Assembly (NCBI GenBank): GCA_934320845.1
Contig: CAKRFU010000009.1
Coordinates: 57,359 to 121,358, forward strand
Length of the DNA: 64,000 nucleotides
Source: an uncultured Lachnospiraceae bacterium
Lineage (GTDB): Bacteria > Bacillota > Clostridia > Lachnospirales > Lachnospiraceae
Direction of reading: 5' to 3'
Both the position numbers and the translations under genes were made by a program. Shown here in pieces: positions 19,716-29,680 of this stretch. The notes under the pieces are model-generated. The model was not told the DNA's origin and searched no databases. It saw only the letters and a list, made by a program, of their open reading frames with translations. The first letter of the stretch is position 1, and each line of letters starts with the position of its first letter.

Positions 19716-20593
19716 AACTGCTCCTCCTTACCATTTAAGAATTTCATCTGTAAAACAGATACGATTACTATTACAACAAAGAAAACAAATGCATTTGCAC
19801 TCTGGAAACCAAACTGACCGCCACTCATACCATTGTTATATATAAGATATGATATTGATTCCGTACTCTGTGATGGTCCACCCTTTGTCAATGACATTAT
19901 CTGGTCGAATACCATCATCGCATTTTTCATACATAAAACAAGATTTATAGTAAAGAATGGAATGATAAGTGGAAAAGTAATCTTCCAGAACTTTTTCCAT
20001 CCTCTCGCACCATCCACCATTGATGCTTCATAAACCTCTTCCGGCACTGTCTGAAGTCCCGATATATATATAATGGTATTCATTGCTATGCCCTGCCATG
20101 CACCCACGATAACAATAGCTAACCACGCTGTCTTTGTACTTGCGAGCATACTGTTCTGAAGAAATCCTATTCCTGTCACATTTCCTATTGTAGGAAGAAT
20201 ATATGTAAAGATAAAACTAAATATATATCCAACAACAAGACCTCCAAGTATGTTAGGTATAAAATAAATTCCTCTCAATGCACTTTTGCATCTCATCTTT
20301 CTATTAAGTCCCAATGCCAGAATAAGACTTATGACATTTACAACAATAGTTAAAACAACCGAATATTTTATTGTAAACAGATATGATTTTAAAACTCTCG
20401 TATCAGACAATAAATCTTTAAAATTTCTAAGTCCTATAAAGTCATAACTTCCATATCCGCGATAATTAGTAAGTCCATAATAAAACCCTTTGATAAGTGG
20501 CAATGTATTAAAAGCAAAAAACAATACTAATATCGGCAGTAAAGCCGCAAGAAAAATTTTGTCATTTTTAGTCCATTTTGCACTCTTTTTCAT
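19712..20593 (-). CDS. Sugar ABC transporter permease (MsmF/RafF type)
   Basis: Partner permease of the CUT1 importer. It has 293 residues, six predicted membrane helices beginning with IFLAALLPILVLFFAF, and the EAA loop in the MalF style (VPEEVYEASMVDGARGWKKFW, about residues 180-200). The start has a strong AGGAGG site. It is placed between the binding-protein gene (10-base gap) and the second permease (four-base overlap). The gene order binding protein-MalF-like-MalG-like-alpha-galactosidase-sucrose phosphorylase mirrors raffinose/multiple-sugar clusters, the main basis for the substrate prediction. Confidence 0.93.
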   Translation of the reverse strand: MKKSAKWTKNDKIFLAALLPILVLFFAFNTLPLIKGFYYGLTNYRGYGSYDFIGLRNFKDLLSDTRVLKSYLFTIKYSVVLTIVVNVISLILALGLNRKMRCKSALRGIYFIPNILGGLVVGYIFSFIFTYILPTIGNVTGIGFLQNSMLASTKTAWLAIVIVGAWQGIAMNTIIYISGLQTVPEEVYEASMVDGARGWKKFWKITFPLIIPFFTINLVLCMKNAMMVFDQIMSLTKGGPSQSTESISYLIYNNGMSGGQFGFQSANAFVFFVVIVIVSVLQMKFLNGKEEQL

Positions 20594-20603
20594 AGTCTAC
20601 CTC

Positions 20604-21887
20604 CTATTTTGATTCTTCCTTATATTTTTTAACCTTGTCGATTATGTCACGATTATATCTGACCCATTCAGTATCAAATTTATTAAGGAATGTTTTTAAT
20701 GCATTATCACTCTTGTCAAGAAGATATGTCTGTATCATTGCTGCAACATCCATTTCTGCCGGATAATGATGATCCTGAAAATCTGCAACTTTTCCTTCCT
20801 CGATATATGTTTTCATATCACTAAGCTCTTTCGCAAGTGTAAAATCACCTTTCTTGCAAGGTACGGCACTCTGAGCATCCATATATTCCTGAACATTTTC
20901 ATCTTCAAGCAAAAATCTTAAAACCTCATATGCAGCATCTTTATTCTTGCATTCCTTCATAACACAAAACATTAGGTCATTTCCTGAATTAAGCAGATTA
21001 TCATCCGATTTGTCAGTTGCCGGAAATACAAATGAACCTATATTCATATCAGGATTTACTGATTTTATCTGAGGTATAGCATAACTTCCTATTGTGTACA
21101 TTGCAGACTTGCCTTTTGCAAAAGCTGTACATGCGTCATTGTATCCATACGCAACAGGATTTTTCTGTGCATATTGTAAAAGTTCCTTTATTTTCGTTGC
21201 TGTTTCTGCATAAGCACCTGAATAAGTTGCTGTTCCACTATTTACCTGATATGCAAGATCTGAATCACACATACTTACTGCAAGAGCATTCCATGGTGCA
21301 AGGCATGTCCATGTATCTTTATAGCCTAAATAAATTGGCTGTTCTCCTGCTTTTTTAATCTTTTTACAGAGATTTATAAATTCCGTCCATGTTTTAGGAA
21401 TCTCCCATCCATACTTCTTAAACATATCTTTGTTGTAAAGAATTCCTGCCGCATTTGCCATATAAGGTACTGCATAAGTTCCTTTCATCGGAATATATTC
21501 CAAATCTTTGTTTATGTTTAAATATGTTTCCTTGATATCGGATAATCCGTCAAAATCTGAAATATCCATCAGCATATCAGCATCAAGGAAATTTGAATAA
21601 TTAACATCTCCACCAATTCCTATAATATCCGGAGTATCCTCCCTGATAAATCTTGTCTTCAATATTGTCATTGTATCATTTGGCGAATCGATCTTTAACT
21701 CGATATCATCATGCGAATCATTAAATTTCTTTTCAACTTTTTTAAAATAATTAGCAGCCTCCGGCTTATACTGCACCATCTCAATAACTGTCTTTCCTGA
21801 CTTTTTGCTTTTCTGGCATCCCGTAAAATATGTCATGGATGCTACTGCCACCAACAAAAATGTCAGCATCACTTTTTTGTGCTTCAT
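20604..21887 (-). CDS. Sugar-binding lipoprotein of ABC transporter (MsmE/RafE type)
   Basis: Extracellular solute-binding protein, 427 residues, anchored by a lipid. It has an N-terminal signal sequence MKHKKVMLTFLLVAVASMTYFTGC with a lipobox ending in Cys, then a hydrophilic Lys/Ser linker. The body has the family 1 binding-protein pattern (FNDSHDDIELKI, GGDVNYSNFLDADMLMDISDF, YAVPYMANAAGILYNKDMFKKYG). The start is set at ATG 21887 behind GGAAGGAG; the open frame extends 17 codons upstream without a ribosome-binding site. First gene of the minus-strand operon, divergent from the AraC regulator. Substrate prediction (raffinose-type alpha-galactosides) comes from the neighbours. Confidence 0.92.
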   Translation of the reverse strand: MKHKKVMLTFLLVAVASMTYFTGCQKSKKSGKTVIEMVQYKPEAANYFKKVEKKFNDSHDDIELKIDSPNDTMTILKTRFIREDTPDIIGIGGDVNYSNFLDADMLMDISDFDGLSDIKETYLNINKDLEYIPMKGTYAVPYMANAAGILYNKDMFKKYGWEIPKTWTEFINLCKKIKKAGEQPIYLGYKDTWTCLAPWNALAVSMCDSDLAYQVNSGTATYSGAYAETATKIKELLQYAQKNPVAYGYNDACTAFAKGKSAMYTIGSYAIPQIKSVNPDMNIGSFVFPATDKSDDNLLNSGNDLMFCVMKECKNKDAAYEVLRFLLEDENVQEYMDAQSAVPCKKGDFTLAKELSDMKTYIEEGKVADFQDHHYPAEMDVAAMIQTYLLDKSDNALKTFLNKFDTEWVRYNRDIIDKVKKYKEESK

Positions 21888-22187
21888 AAGATTATTCTCC
21901 TTCCTTTTACAACATATATGCACCAAAATACATTGCATATTGTCATATCCAAATCAAACTTTTATTTTTTCGTCCGATATATATCTTGTAAAGACATTAT
22001 AACATCTCATAATGCTATATGATATAGTCTGTTTTTTGCAATTTTATACCAATATGCAACATTACATAGCTTATTTATATATCAGTTAGCATTATGGTAT
22101 ATTTTTCGTATGTACCCAAAAAAGACATTTTTAATTTAAATTTTCACACTATAAAGAACGCACATTACTTAGAAACGAGGTATGACT
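21888..22187. promoter_or_regulatory. Divergent regulatory region of the alpha-galactoside operon
   Basis: The 300-bp gap between the divergent binding-protein and AraC genes contains a minus-strand TATAAT at 22001-21996 with no good -35 at 17 bases, typical of an activator-dependent promoter. Candidate operator elements upstream of it are a 6-1-6 palindrome CTATATGATATAG (22015-22027) and TTGCA-14-TGCAA (22036-22059). No terminator or riboswitch is apparent. Assignment of the elements to the AraC regulator is inference. Confidence 0.5.
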
Positions 22188-23048
22188 ATGAATGAAAATG
22201 AATTATACTTTTCTATTTTTCCAAACGAACGCTTTATAGATCTTGGACTTTACCAATTTGGTATGGAACAATGTTCTCCATCCCACTCATACGGTCCTGC
22301 AGCAAGAAATCATTTTTTATTTCACTATATAATTTCAGGAACAGGCACCTTATATGCCGATGATTCGACCGGTACTACCAAAACATACCATCTTAAAAGC
22401 GGCGAGGGATTTTTAATCTTTCCTAATCAGATAACAACATATATAGCTGACAAAGAACTTCCATGGGAATATGTGTGGATAGAATTTGACGGACTTCGTG
22501 CAAAAGAAGCTATGGATACGGCAGGATTTTCTTTAGACAGACCGATATTTCACACACACAAAAGAGATATGAGCCAAAAAATGAAAGAAGAACTCGTGTA
22601 TATAGCAACTCACTCTGATGAAACTATATTTAATATAATAGGTCATCTTTATCTGTTTCTTGATTATTTTATGCGTTCAACAGTATCAACTGTAGTAAAG
22701 GGCAGCACCAAACTTCAGGATTACTATATAAAAGAGGCAATAACTTACATAGAACAAAATTTTCAGAATGATATTTCCGTAGTTGACATTGCAAACCGAC
22801 TCGGTATTAACCGAAGTTATTTTGGCAAAATCTTTAAACAGACATTGAGACAGACTCCACAAGAATTTCTAATAAATTACCGCATGATAAAGGCAACTGA
22901 ATTATTGAGACTCACAAAAATGTCAATAGGAGATATAAGCAAAGCTGTCGGCTATGAAAACCAGCTTCATTTTTCGCGTGCATTTAAGAAGATATATAAT
23001 ATCTCACCAAGAGAATGGCGAAACATAAATGCAGTTAATAATATGTAG
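22188..23048 (+). CDS. AraC-family regulator of the alpha-galactoside operon (MsmR/RafR-like)
   Basis: A 286-residue transcription regulator. Residues ~10-150 form a cupin-type sugar-sensing domain (NHFLFHYIISGTGTLY, GEGFLIFPNQITTY, WEYVWIEFDG). Residues ~185-285 hold the two helix-turn-helix motifs of AraC proteins (ISVVDIANRLGINRSYFGKIFK and ISKAVGYENQLHFSRAFKK). An ATG two codons upstream is too close to GAGG; ATG 22188 has seven-base spacing. It is divergent from the transporter operon, which it probably activates when an alpha-galactoside is bound, as MsmR/RafR-type regulators do. Confidence 0.9.
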   Translation: MNENELYFSIFPNERFIDLGLYQFGMEQCSPSHSYGPAARNHFLFHYIISGTGTLYADDSTGTTKTYHLKSGEGFLIFPNQITTYIADKELPWEYVWIEFDGLRAKEAMDTAGFSLDRPIFHTHKRDMSQKMKEELVYIATHSDETIFNIIGHLYLFLDYFMRSTVSTVVKGSTKLQDYYIKEAITYIEQNFQNDISVVDIANRLGINRSYFGKIFKQTLRQTPQEFLINYRMIKATELLRLTKMSIGDISKAVGYENQLHFSRAFKKIYNISPREWRNINAVNNM

Positions 23049-23100
23049 AATTTTATTTGATCAAAAATCGCACTAATCTTTTGGAATTGCTTAAAAAAAT

Positions 23101-23206
23101 AATAAGGGCTGTCACGCTAAGTTCTATTCATACAATATACAGATAAGAAATCTGTTATCATCAGCTACATTTGTATAGATTATACTTACTGTGACAGCCT
23201 CTTATT
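23101..23206 (+). other. Long structured hairpin after the AraC gene
   Basis: AATAAG-GGCTGTCAC (23101-23115) pairs with GTGACAGCC-t-CTTATT (23191-23206). Inside, ATACAA/TTGTAT and CAGAT/ATCTG can stack further, giving a ~106-nt imperfect foldback. It could serve as a terminator for the AraC gene or be a small repeat element; only AT-rich sequence, not a pure T-run, follows. Confidence 0.5.
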
Positions 23207-23274
23207 TAATTAAATCTTTGCTTTCATTTTATAATCATCTCGTATTTTCAGACACTATGATTTTTACCTCTGCT

Positions 23275-26200
23275 TTAAAATACTACTACCGCTACTGAAT
23301 TTGCAGGGAGCAATATCTCTGCTGTCTGATTATTTACGGCTGTCTGATATTTTACGGGAACGACATATTCTTTTTCTTTAGTATTCACATTTGCAACACC
23401 GGCAAGATCCTTATCCGCCGTAAGCATTACGACTTCGGCACTCGCAACCTTTTTGTAAGCATCAAGTTTTACTGATACTTTCTTTGCAACATTATCTTTA
23501 TTTACAAGTTTTGCATAGATGTTCTTTTCATCTCTTGTTACGGAGTTAAATACAACTCTGTTGTATGCATTTAATTTATAGTCAAGGACTATGCTCTTAT
23601 TTCCATCTTCATCTTTGTAGTACATCTGAAGACCTTTCGCATCTTTGCATCCATAATCAACTGTAAATACATACTGTTTTCCATCCTCAAGCGGTTCAAA
23701 GTTACATTCTCTCAAGTTTCCTGCAAGCTCACTTGATGAGTAATCTCCCATGCGGTATCCCTCACTTCCGTCCTTAAACACCCTGACTCCTGTGAGGTAT
23801 CCATGCATTGAAACAGCATATTCAATTACATTCTTATTTTTCTCTGATATATCCGTAAGTCCTGCTCCCACAAACAATCCGCCGTTTCCTGAAATTCTCT
23901 TTGCTGTCACATTTACTTTATAATCTGTCCAGCTGTCGTCATATATATATATTCCGTTTGCAGCTTTGTCTGTTGCCTTAAACAAAATTCCATCCGCCTG
24001 TTTTTCATAATTCTCAGAACCCGGTATCAGTGAAATTTTCTCATTAACCTCTTTTGCAAAATCCTGACTGAATAATACACTTCCATCCGCATTTGAAATT
24101 ATCTCAATTTTTTGTAAAAGCACATCCGCTTCTGTCACTGAAACTGACACACCGCCGTGTGGTATAAGCTGTTTTTTCTCTGCCTTGTCATACATCTTAA
24201 ATGATGTCTCCACTGCATGGTCACCTATGTACTCTGCAAACATCTGCTGAACATAATAGTTTGGTGTGCGCCATACAGAATCATTATCAAACCATATTGC
24301 ATCCGGTGTCCAGCGGTATGCTCCGTCAGAAAGCACTTTGTTAAACAACGGTGCTGTTGCCGCAAGTCTCACTACATCTGAATTATTTTCAAATCCCGTC
24401 ATAACAGCGGCTTCCGCAACTGCTCCTGCAAGTGTATTCTTGTCAGATGAAGCATATTCGCCTACAAATACTTTTGATGAATTGTCATCATCAATTGTTC
24501 CGTCGGCATTATATGCTCTATAATAATAATCATATCTGTCCGCATTTTCATAAAGATATGCATTTGAACGGTAATAATGTTCATCAGCTACGGTTTCCAT
24601 ATAATGTTTCTGGTATTTGTACCACTCAACATTTTCGTCAAAACTTTCGTTTCCGTCAGTAAACGCAATAACTGCACCCTTATCCTTGAGATTTCCGCTT
24701 AAATATCTCCATCCAAACTTATACGCATCATCATCTGCCTGCGCACCTACTGTTGAAATGATTGTAAGGTCATATCCCGGATAATTCTTTTCCATATGCT
24801 CATCAATGGCATGTTTAAATTCTTCAAAACTTGCGAAAAATTCCTCGCCCCAGTTTTCATTACCAACGCCTAAAAGATGCATGTCAAATGGCTTTTCATG
24901 TCCCATTTTCTTTCTGAGTGCCGCCCACTCATTGTTCTCACAATCGGTACTGATTGCAAAATCAATAAGGTCAGTAAAGTTTTTGATATATTTTTTCTGA
25001 AGTTCTCCACCTGCCGGATTTGCATAATCAGAACGAGCCTGACAAAGCACTCCGCATGCCATAACAGGAAGTGGCGATGCCCCTAAGTCCTCGGCAAGCT
25101 GGAAATACTCCATATAGCCAAGTCCCATTGTCATCATATAACCCCATACATTAAAGTTTTCCTTTCTGTATTCAATATCATCAACAGAATCTTTCCAATC
25201 GTATACATTTTCCCAGATAAATGAACCTTCTGAAATGCATCCACCCGGAAATCTCAAGAATTTTGGATGAAGGTCACGCATTGCCTCAACAAGATCCCTT
25301 CTGAGACGGTAATTTTTATTGCCCGTATAGTTTGCATGAGCCGTAGCACTTGTGCTCTCCTCGTCTGCTCCCCAGACATTCTCAGGCATAAGAGAAACCA
25401 TATCTATTGAAATTTCTCCTTCAAATACAAGTCTAAGCTGTGCATAGCCTGTCTTTTTAGCAGTAAGAACAAGCTTTTTATTCTCGCCGAACTTATTCCA
25501 TGTATCAGAAATGCCATTGAGAACTATCTCATCACTTACTAATGCATCATCCTCATCGACAAGCGAAACTTTTATCTTTGCCACATTGTCCGTACTCTTA
25601 GCCCATATTGAAAAATCGTACTTTTCATCTTTTTTAAGATACATTGAAAGTGCTGCTGTAGTATCGCAAAAACCTCGGTTATAAAGAACTGCACCTGATT
25701 TTGCAGTAATGTAATACTCACTTGTATCAGGTTTTGTAATTCCAAGATGCTCATTTAGACCGCCCTCACATTTAGGTGTGACTTTATCCGTATCACCGAA
25801 CCAGAATGCAAGTGGTGTATGATTTCTGCCTGTAGACTTTCCGTTCTCCCCTGATGACGGGTCGTATGTGTTGTATGTAAATGCCTCAAATGAACGGTTA
25901 TTTACAAGTTCTGCATAGATACCTCCATCTGCCGCATTGTTTATGTCCTCATAGAAAAGTCCGTAAAGAGTATCACTTATCTTTACCTTTTCACTGTCAG
26001 CATGGATAGTAAGCTCATATGGAACCTCTGTCCTTGGAACAACCGTAACATAATATTCGATAGTCTTTTTTTCATCATCAAACGAAAGAATTGCACTAAG
26101 TTTTATATACTTAGCTTTCTCAAAATCTCCAACTTTTCCGTCAGAACTTAAAACAGCTTCATCCTCTGACTTCCATACGACATTTACCTTTCCTCCTATA

Positions 26201-26988
26201 TAAGATGTAGGAAGCTCTATATCCTCTGTTATTATCTTGTCAGGTGCCATAAGATACTTTTCACACACCATCTCAAGAATATCTTTCTTTGAAATACTCT
26301 CACAAACAATATCTACTATCTCACCCTCTGACAAAGCAGAATCATAAATCCTAAAGTCTGAAAGTGCCACGTTTGCATCAGGATCTGCATCAAACTGTGA
26401 ACGACCGATAAAATTGTTTATATATTTTCCATCTTCCTTAAGACCTGCGAACCATTCTCTGAGTCTCTTATAATTTCCGCTTGATGTCTGGCTTATAAGA
26501 CCATCAGCGATAAGCTCTCCGTCGACATATACCTGTGGACCCGCACTGCTGAGTGTTCCGTTTTTCGTACCATGTACAACAACCGCAACATGCATCCATG
26601 TATGCTCTGCAAATCCTTTTCCCGGGTCAGCAAGCAAATCCGCACCGCTAAAGCAGCTTGCTCTTAAATTTCTGGTGAGAAAGAAATAAGGCCCTATTGT
26701 GGAATGACCGAAATCAAAAAGTCTCTCCCACACATTAACTCCTTTAGAAAGATTCATCCAAAATGAGATGCAAAGACCGTCATCATCAGAAACCGATTTA
26801 AGAATATTTTCAGGCAGTTTAAGATATGAATCAGCAACCTTTCCATCACCACTAATGACAACTGCCTTTCTTCCGTCAACCTCTTTTATTACAGGTGCAT
26901 TGTCCCCGGAAGGTATGGCATCAAAACCATTTTCCGAACTGTCTGCTCCAATACTTTTTTCATCGTCAAATTTGTACCATGCTATCAT
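23275..26988 (-). CDS. Large GH51 alpha-L-arabinofuranosidase-like protein
   Basis: A 1237-residue modular glycosidase. Residues ~1-225 are a LamG/concanavalin-like domain (MIAWYKFDDEKSIGADSSEN, LCISFWMNLSKG, VYVDGELIADG). Residues ~230-325 are a bacterial Ig-like segment (VNVVWKSEDEAVLSSDGKV). Residues ~330-960 are the GH51 catalytic region (GLFYEDINNAADGGIYAEL), with acid/base Glu711 in GVGNENWGEE and nucleophile Glu844 in VFVGEYASS. An inserted beta domain and the arabinofuranosidase C-terminal sandwich follow. No signal peptide or anchor is seen, so it appears cytoplasmic despite its carbohydrate-binding-like modules. The start follows AAGGAG. Substrates are probably arabinan or arabinoxylan fragments. 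It has its own promoter at 27038-27066. Confidence 0.88.
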   Translation of the reverse strand: MIAWYKFDDEKSIGADSSENGFDAIPSGDNAPVIKEVDGRKAVVISGDGKVADSYLKLPENILKSVSDDDGLCISFWMNLSKGVNVWERLFDFGHSTIGPYFFLTRNLRASCFSGADLLADPGKGFAEHTWMHVAVVVHGTKNGTLSSAGPQVYVDGELIADGLISQTSSGNYKRLREWFAGLKEDGKYINNFIGRSQFDADPDANVALSDFRIYDSALSEGEIVDIVCESISKKDILEMVCEKYLMAPDKIITEDIELPTSYIGGKVNVVWKSEDEAVLSSDGKVGDFEKAKYIKLSAILSFDDEKKTIEYYVTVVPRTEVPYELTIHADSEKVKISDTLYGLFYEDINNAADGGIYAELVNNRSFEAFTYNTYDPSSGENGKSTGRNHTPLAFWFGDTDKVTPKCEGGLNEHLGITKPDTSEYYITAKSGAVLYNRGFCDTTAALSMYLKKDEKYDFSIWAKSTDNVAKIKVSLVDEDDALVSDEIVLNGISDTWNKFGENKKLVLTAKKTGYAQLRLVFEGEISIDMVSLMPENVWGADEESTSATAHANYTGNKNYRLRRDLVEAMRDLHPKFLRFPGGCISEGSFIWENVYDWKDSVDDIEYRKENFNVWGYMMTMGLGYMEYFQLAEDLGASPLPVMACGVLCQARSDYANPAGGELQKKYIKNFTDLIDFAISTDCENNEWAALRKKMGHEKPFDMHLLGVGNENWGEEFFASFEEFKHAIDEHMEKNYPGYDLTIISTVGAQADDDAYKFGWRYLSGNLKDKGAVIAFTDGNESFDENVEWYKYQKHYMETVADEHYYRSNAYLYENADRYDYYYRAYNADGTIDDDNSSKVFVGEYASSDKNTLAGAVAEAAVMTGFENNSDVVRLAATAPLFNKVLSDGAYRWTPDAIWFDNDSVWRTPNYYVQQMFAEYIGDHAVETSFKMYDKAEKKQLIPHGGVSVSVTEADVLLQKIEIISNADGSVLFSQDFAKEVNEKISLIPGSENYEKQADGILFKATDKAANGIYIYDDSWTDYKVNVTAKRISGNGGLFVGAGLTDISEKNKNVIEYAVSMHGYLTGVRVFKDGSEGYRMGDYSSSELAGNLRECNFEPLEDGKQYVFTVDYGCKDAKGLQMYYKDEDGNKSIVLDYKLNAYNRVVFNSVTRDEKNIYAKLVNKDNVAKKVSVKLDAYKKVASAEVVMLTADKDLAGVANVNTKEKEYVVPVKYQTAVNNQTAEILLPANSVAVVVF

Positions 26989-27037
26989 ATATGCTTCTCC
27001 TTTTTTAAGTATTTTTATTTTTCAAAGCTATGATACC

Positions 27038-27066
27038 ATTTTACAATTTATTAAAATAATTTACAA
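27038..27066 (-). promoter_or_regulatory. Sigma-A-like promoter of the GH51 gene
   Basis: TTGTAA (27066-27061) and TAAAAT (27043-27038) on the minus strand, 17 bases apart, about 50 bases upstream of the start codon at 26988. Confidence 0.6.
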
Positions 27067-27082
27067 TATTATTTTCAAAAAA

Positions 27083-27265
27083 TGTAACAGTTCAGCCCGA
27101 AAAAGGTAATAAACAATACATAAGCTTGCTTATGGTATTTTTTATTACCTTTTTTGGGTGGAATAGCCTTTCATTTCCGTAATGAATAAACATAAGCTGC
27201 ATAGCAGCGACTGACAGCTTGCTGGCAGGTTTATGAATGGAGAAAATGAAAGCTGAACTGTTACA
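27083..27265. repeat. 183-bp inverted-repeat element with two internal arms
   Basis: A perfect 14-bp terminal inverted repeat (TGTAACAGTTCAGC at 27083-27096 and its complement at 27252-27265) encloses two further foldbacks. Arm one, 27100-27154, has 14-bp outer stems plus an inner CATAAGC/GCTTATG. Arm two, 27168-27252, has CTTTCATTT/AAATGAAAG plus ATAAAC/GTTTAT. Flanking A6/T6 tracts extend the outer stem. On the minus strand the outer stem ends in T6, so it can also terminate the FtsX-type transcript. It resembles a miniature inverted-repeat element; no target duplication is evident. It fills most of the 307-bp gap between the GH51 and permease genes. Confidence 0.6.
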
Positions 27266-27295
27266 ATTTTTTCATTTCCCCATAACCTTTCATTT

Positions 27296-29668
27296 TTACA
27301 CCTGAATAGTAACATTCTCCCTGACATTTTTTCTGAGTGACATCAACAGCAGTAAAAACAGCACAATTATGAACCACACATTTCCAGCCTGAAATTTAAC
27401 ACTTTCATAATTACCATATTCACGAATATTAAATCTCCTTATAATCTCAAGACTAAGTACTATCCCGGCTGCAATTCCCGAAAAGATAAACAGGATAAGC
27501 TGGTACCATATTATCTTTTTCACTCTTCTTTCTGACATTCCAAGTTTTCTTAATACTACATATTCTTTTCTTCTCGACTGTATCATATTTGCCGCCGCAT
27601 TTACCCAGCCTATTCCTGCCATTATGCTTAACATATAGAGTAAACATCTCACAATAAAATATCTCTGTTTAAGAATTTTATGCGAAAATGCCATTACCTG
27701 CTCAAAACTCTGCCATCTGAGTGCCGTAAATTCCATGCGGGCATTTTGTAAACTCACATCAAGTTTTTTTGTCATTTCATGTGCAAATATGTTCCATTGT
27801 TCTACTCTCATATCTTTTGGAAATGATTTAAATATTTCATTATCTGTGTCAATGATGACATCAAAAATATTGTCAGAAATAGTCCCAACAACCGTTACTG
27901 TTGTACTAACTCCCTTATAATCCTTCCACATTCTATACTCGTTTTCTGTTTTTTCATCATAATATGAAAAATCTGCATCTTCTGTACTAAGCGTTATCTT
28001 ATCACCTGTTTTTATCTTATATTTTTTAGCAGCTTTCCTGCTTATCAATATCGAATGTGCAAAATCTGATATATCACTTTTCACAAGCCCCGATTTCTGC
28101 ATTTTTTCCAGTGATGCAAACGATTCTCCACCTCCAAAGAAAAACTCTTTGCCCGATGTTTTTTTTGCCGTAATGCCTATTCCCGTATCTATATCCGCCT
28201 GCAGAAATACATTTGTATCTGCCTGCTGTTGAATCTTTTTACACAGATTGTCAATTTTTGAATAACTATATGACTGGTCATCATTTATAAGTACATCATC
28301 CATATATATGCCCTTATAATATATATCATTGTTTTTTCCTATCTCATCCATCAAATCCTCACCGCAATAAGAAAATGCCGTGAGCATGATTATCGTAAGT
28401 ATCATAAGAAAATTTTCTTTCATTTTCGGAACAGCCATCTTATAACTTATGAGCATATCATGCGGCAATACCATTGATACAAAACGGTTTATAATTCCTT
28501 TTCCTGAATATGCTTTATTTGACGAACCATCATTTTTCATAGACTGGTATGGAAGTTTATTTATAAATGACTTTGAAAATAATGTAAGAAATATTTCTAC
28601 CCCAGCAAATACTATTGCCGTAATCCCTAACACCAATGAAATATCAACTGTTCTCGCTTCCGCAACAAAATCAAATTCTTTAGCTGTAATACTAAACAGA
28701 ATGTTTCCGGCTAACAGAGAAAACACAAAACCCGACAGACACCCTGCACCTGTTATATAAATTCCAAGCAACGAAAATATCGTTTTTACCTGTCGTATAC
28801 TTGCACCCATCGTCCGCATAACAGCCATATCCCTGCTGTATTTCTGCATAAATCTCCTGAATACGGCAGCTATAAACAACAGACTTATTATAACGACTAT
28901 AACCGCAAGAATATTCATAAAGCTCGAATACACCCTTACATATGACTGGTACTCCTTAGAATCCTCTATCATAGTTATATCAAGTTTTTTATCTGCATTC
29001 TTTATAGCATTTTTAATCCCGCTCATCTTTTTGCTGCGTTTTGTCTTTATTAGGATATATGATGAACCTATATCTTCTTTTTTAATCTCACTAAATGCTT
29101 TCTTAGTAACTACAGCAAAAAATATATTTTGAAAAGAAAAATTATCATCATAAATTATCTCTGATACAGTAAACTCCTTTTCACCGCAGTAAACAGTATC
29201 ACCGACTTTAAGATTTTTAGAATCAGCAAGCTTCTGATTTATTACCATCAGGTTGTCTCTCAAACGGCTGTAAAACTTATATCGTGCCCTGTTTAACCTG
29301 CCATTGTCAGTGCCTATCATATATGTGTTAACTGAAGTTTTTTCTTTCAAATCCGTTCTAATATCAATATAATCAAATATTCCCGTATTAAGTTCATCAA
29401 TTCCATCAATACCTAATACCTTTTTTAATACGTTATCATCAATTTTTGAATAATCTTCATGAGAAGCTATGATGTCACAATCCCCAAACGTCTCTCTCAT
29501 ATTTTGAAGATATGACTTTTTAGAATTTCTTGTAAGCTGAAACATCAGAATAAGCATTGTACTCACAAAAAATATGCATATTACACACGAAACCGTCAAA
29601 AATCTGCTCTTTTTTAAGAAGTTAATACTTATTCCGTTCAGCTTTTTTATATCTTTATTCATTTTCAT
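27296..29668 (-). CDS. FtsX-like ABC transporter permease (MacB-type mechanotransmission family)
   Basis: A 790-residue membrane protein with an N-terminal helix (FLTVSCVICIFFVSTMLILMF), a large extracytoplasmic domain, three helices around residues 250-370, a second helix/extracytoplasmic unit from about residue 420, and three helices at the C-terminus. This is the duplicated FtsX arrangement of BceB/LolE-like permeases in Gram-positive bacteria. Such permeases export or sense peptides and lipids rather than import nutrients. It starts 12 bases after the ATPase gene with GGGAG, so the two form one transporter. No two-component system is adjacent, so a role in antimicrobial-peptide resistance is only a possibility. 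Confidence 0.88.
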   Translation of the reverse strand: MKMNKDIKKLNGISINFLKKSRFLTVSCVICIFFVSTMLILMFQLTRNSKKSYLQNMRETFGDCDIIASHEDYSKIDDNVLKKVLGIDGIDELNTGIFDYIDIRTDLKEKTSVNTYMIGTDNGRLNRARYKFYSRLRDNLMVINQKLADSKNLKVGDTVYCGEKEFTVSEIIYDDNFSFQNIFFAVVTKKAFSEIKKEDIGSSYILIKTKRSKKMSGIKNAIKNADKKLDITMIEDSKEYQSYVRVYSSFMNILAVIVVIISLLFIAAVFRRFMQKYSRDMAVMRTMGASIRQVKTIFSLLGIYITGAGCLSGFVFSLLAGNILFSITAKEFDFVAEARTVDISLVLGITAIVFAGVEIFLTLFSKSFINKLPYQSMKNDGSSNKAYSGKGIINRFVSMVLPHDMLISYKMAVPKMKENFLMILTIIMLTAFSYCGEDLMDEIGKNNDIYYKGIYMDDVLINDDQSYSYSKIDNLCKKIQQQADTNVFLQADIDTGIGITAKKTSGKEFFFGGGESFASLEKMQKSGLVKSDISDFAHSILISRKAAKKYKIKTGDKITLSTEDADFSYYDEKTENEYRMWKDYKGVSTTVTVVGTISDNIFDVIIDTDNEIFKSFPKDMRVEQWNIFAHEMTKKLDVSLQNARMEFTALRWQSFEQVMAFSHKILKQRYFIVRCLLYMLSIMAGIGWVNAAANMIQSRRKEYVVLRKLGMSERRVKKIIWYQLILFIFSGIAAGIVLSLEIIRRFNIREYGNYESVKFQAGNVWFIIVLFLLLLMSLRKNVRENVTIQV

Positions 29669-29680
29669 GATTTTCTCCCA

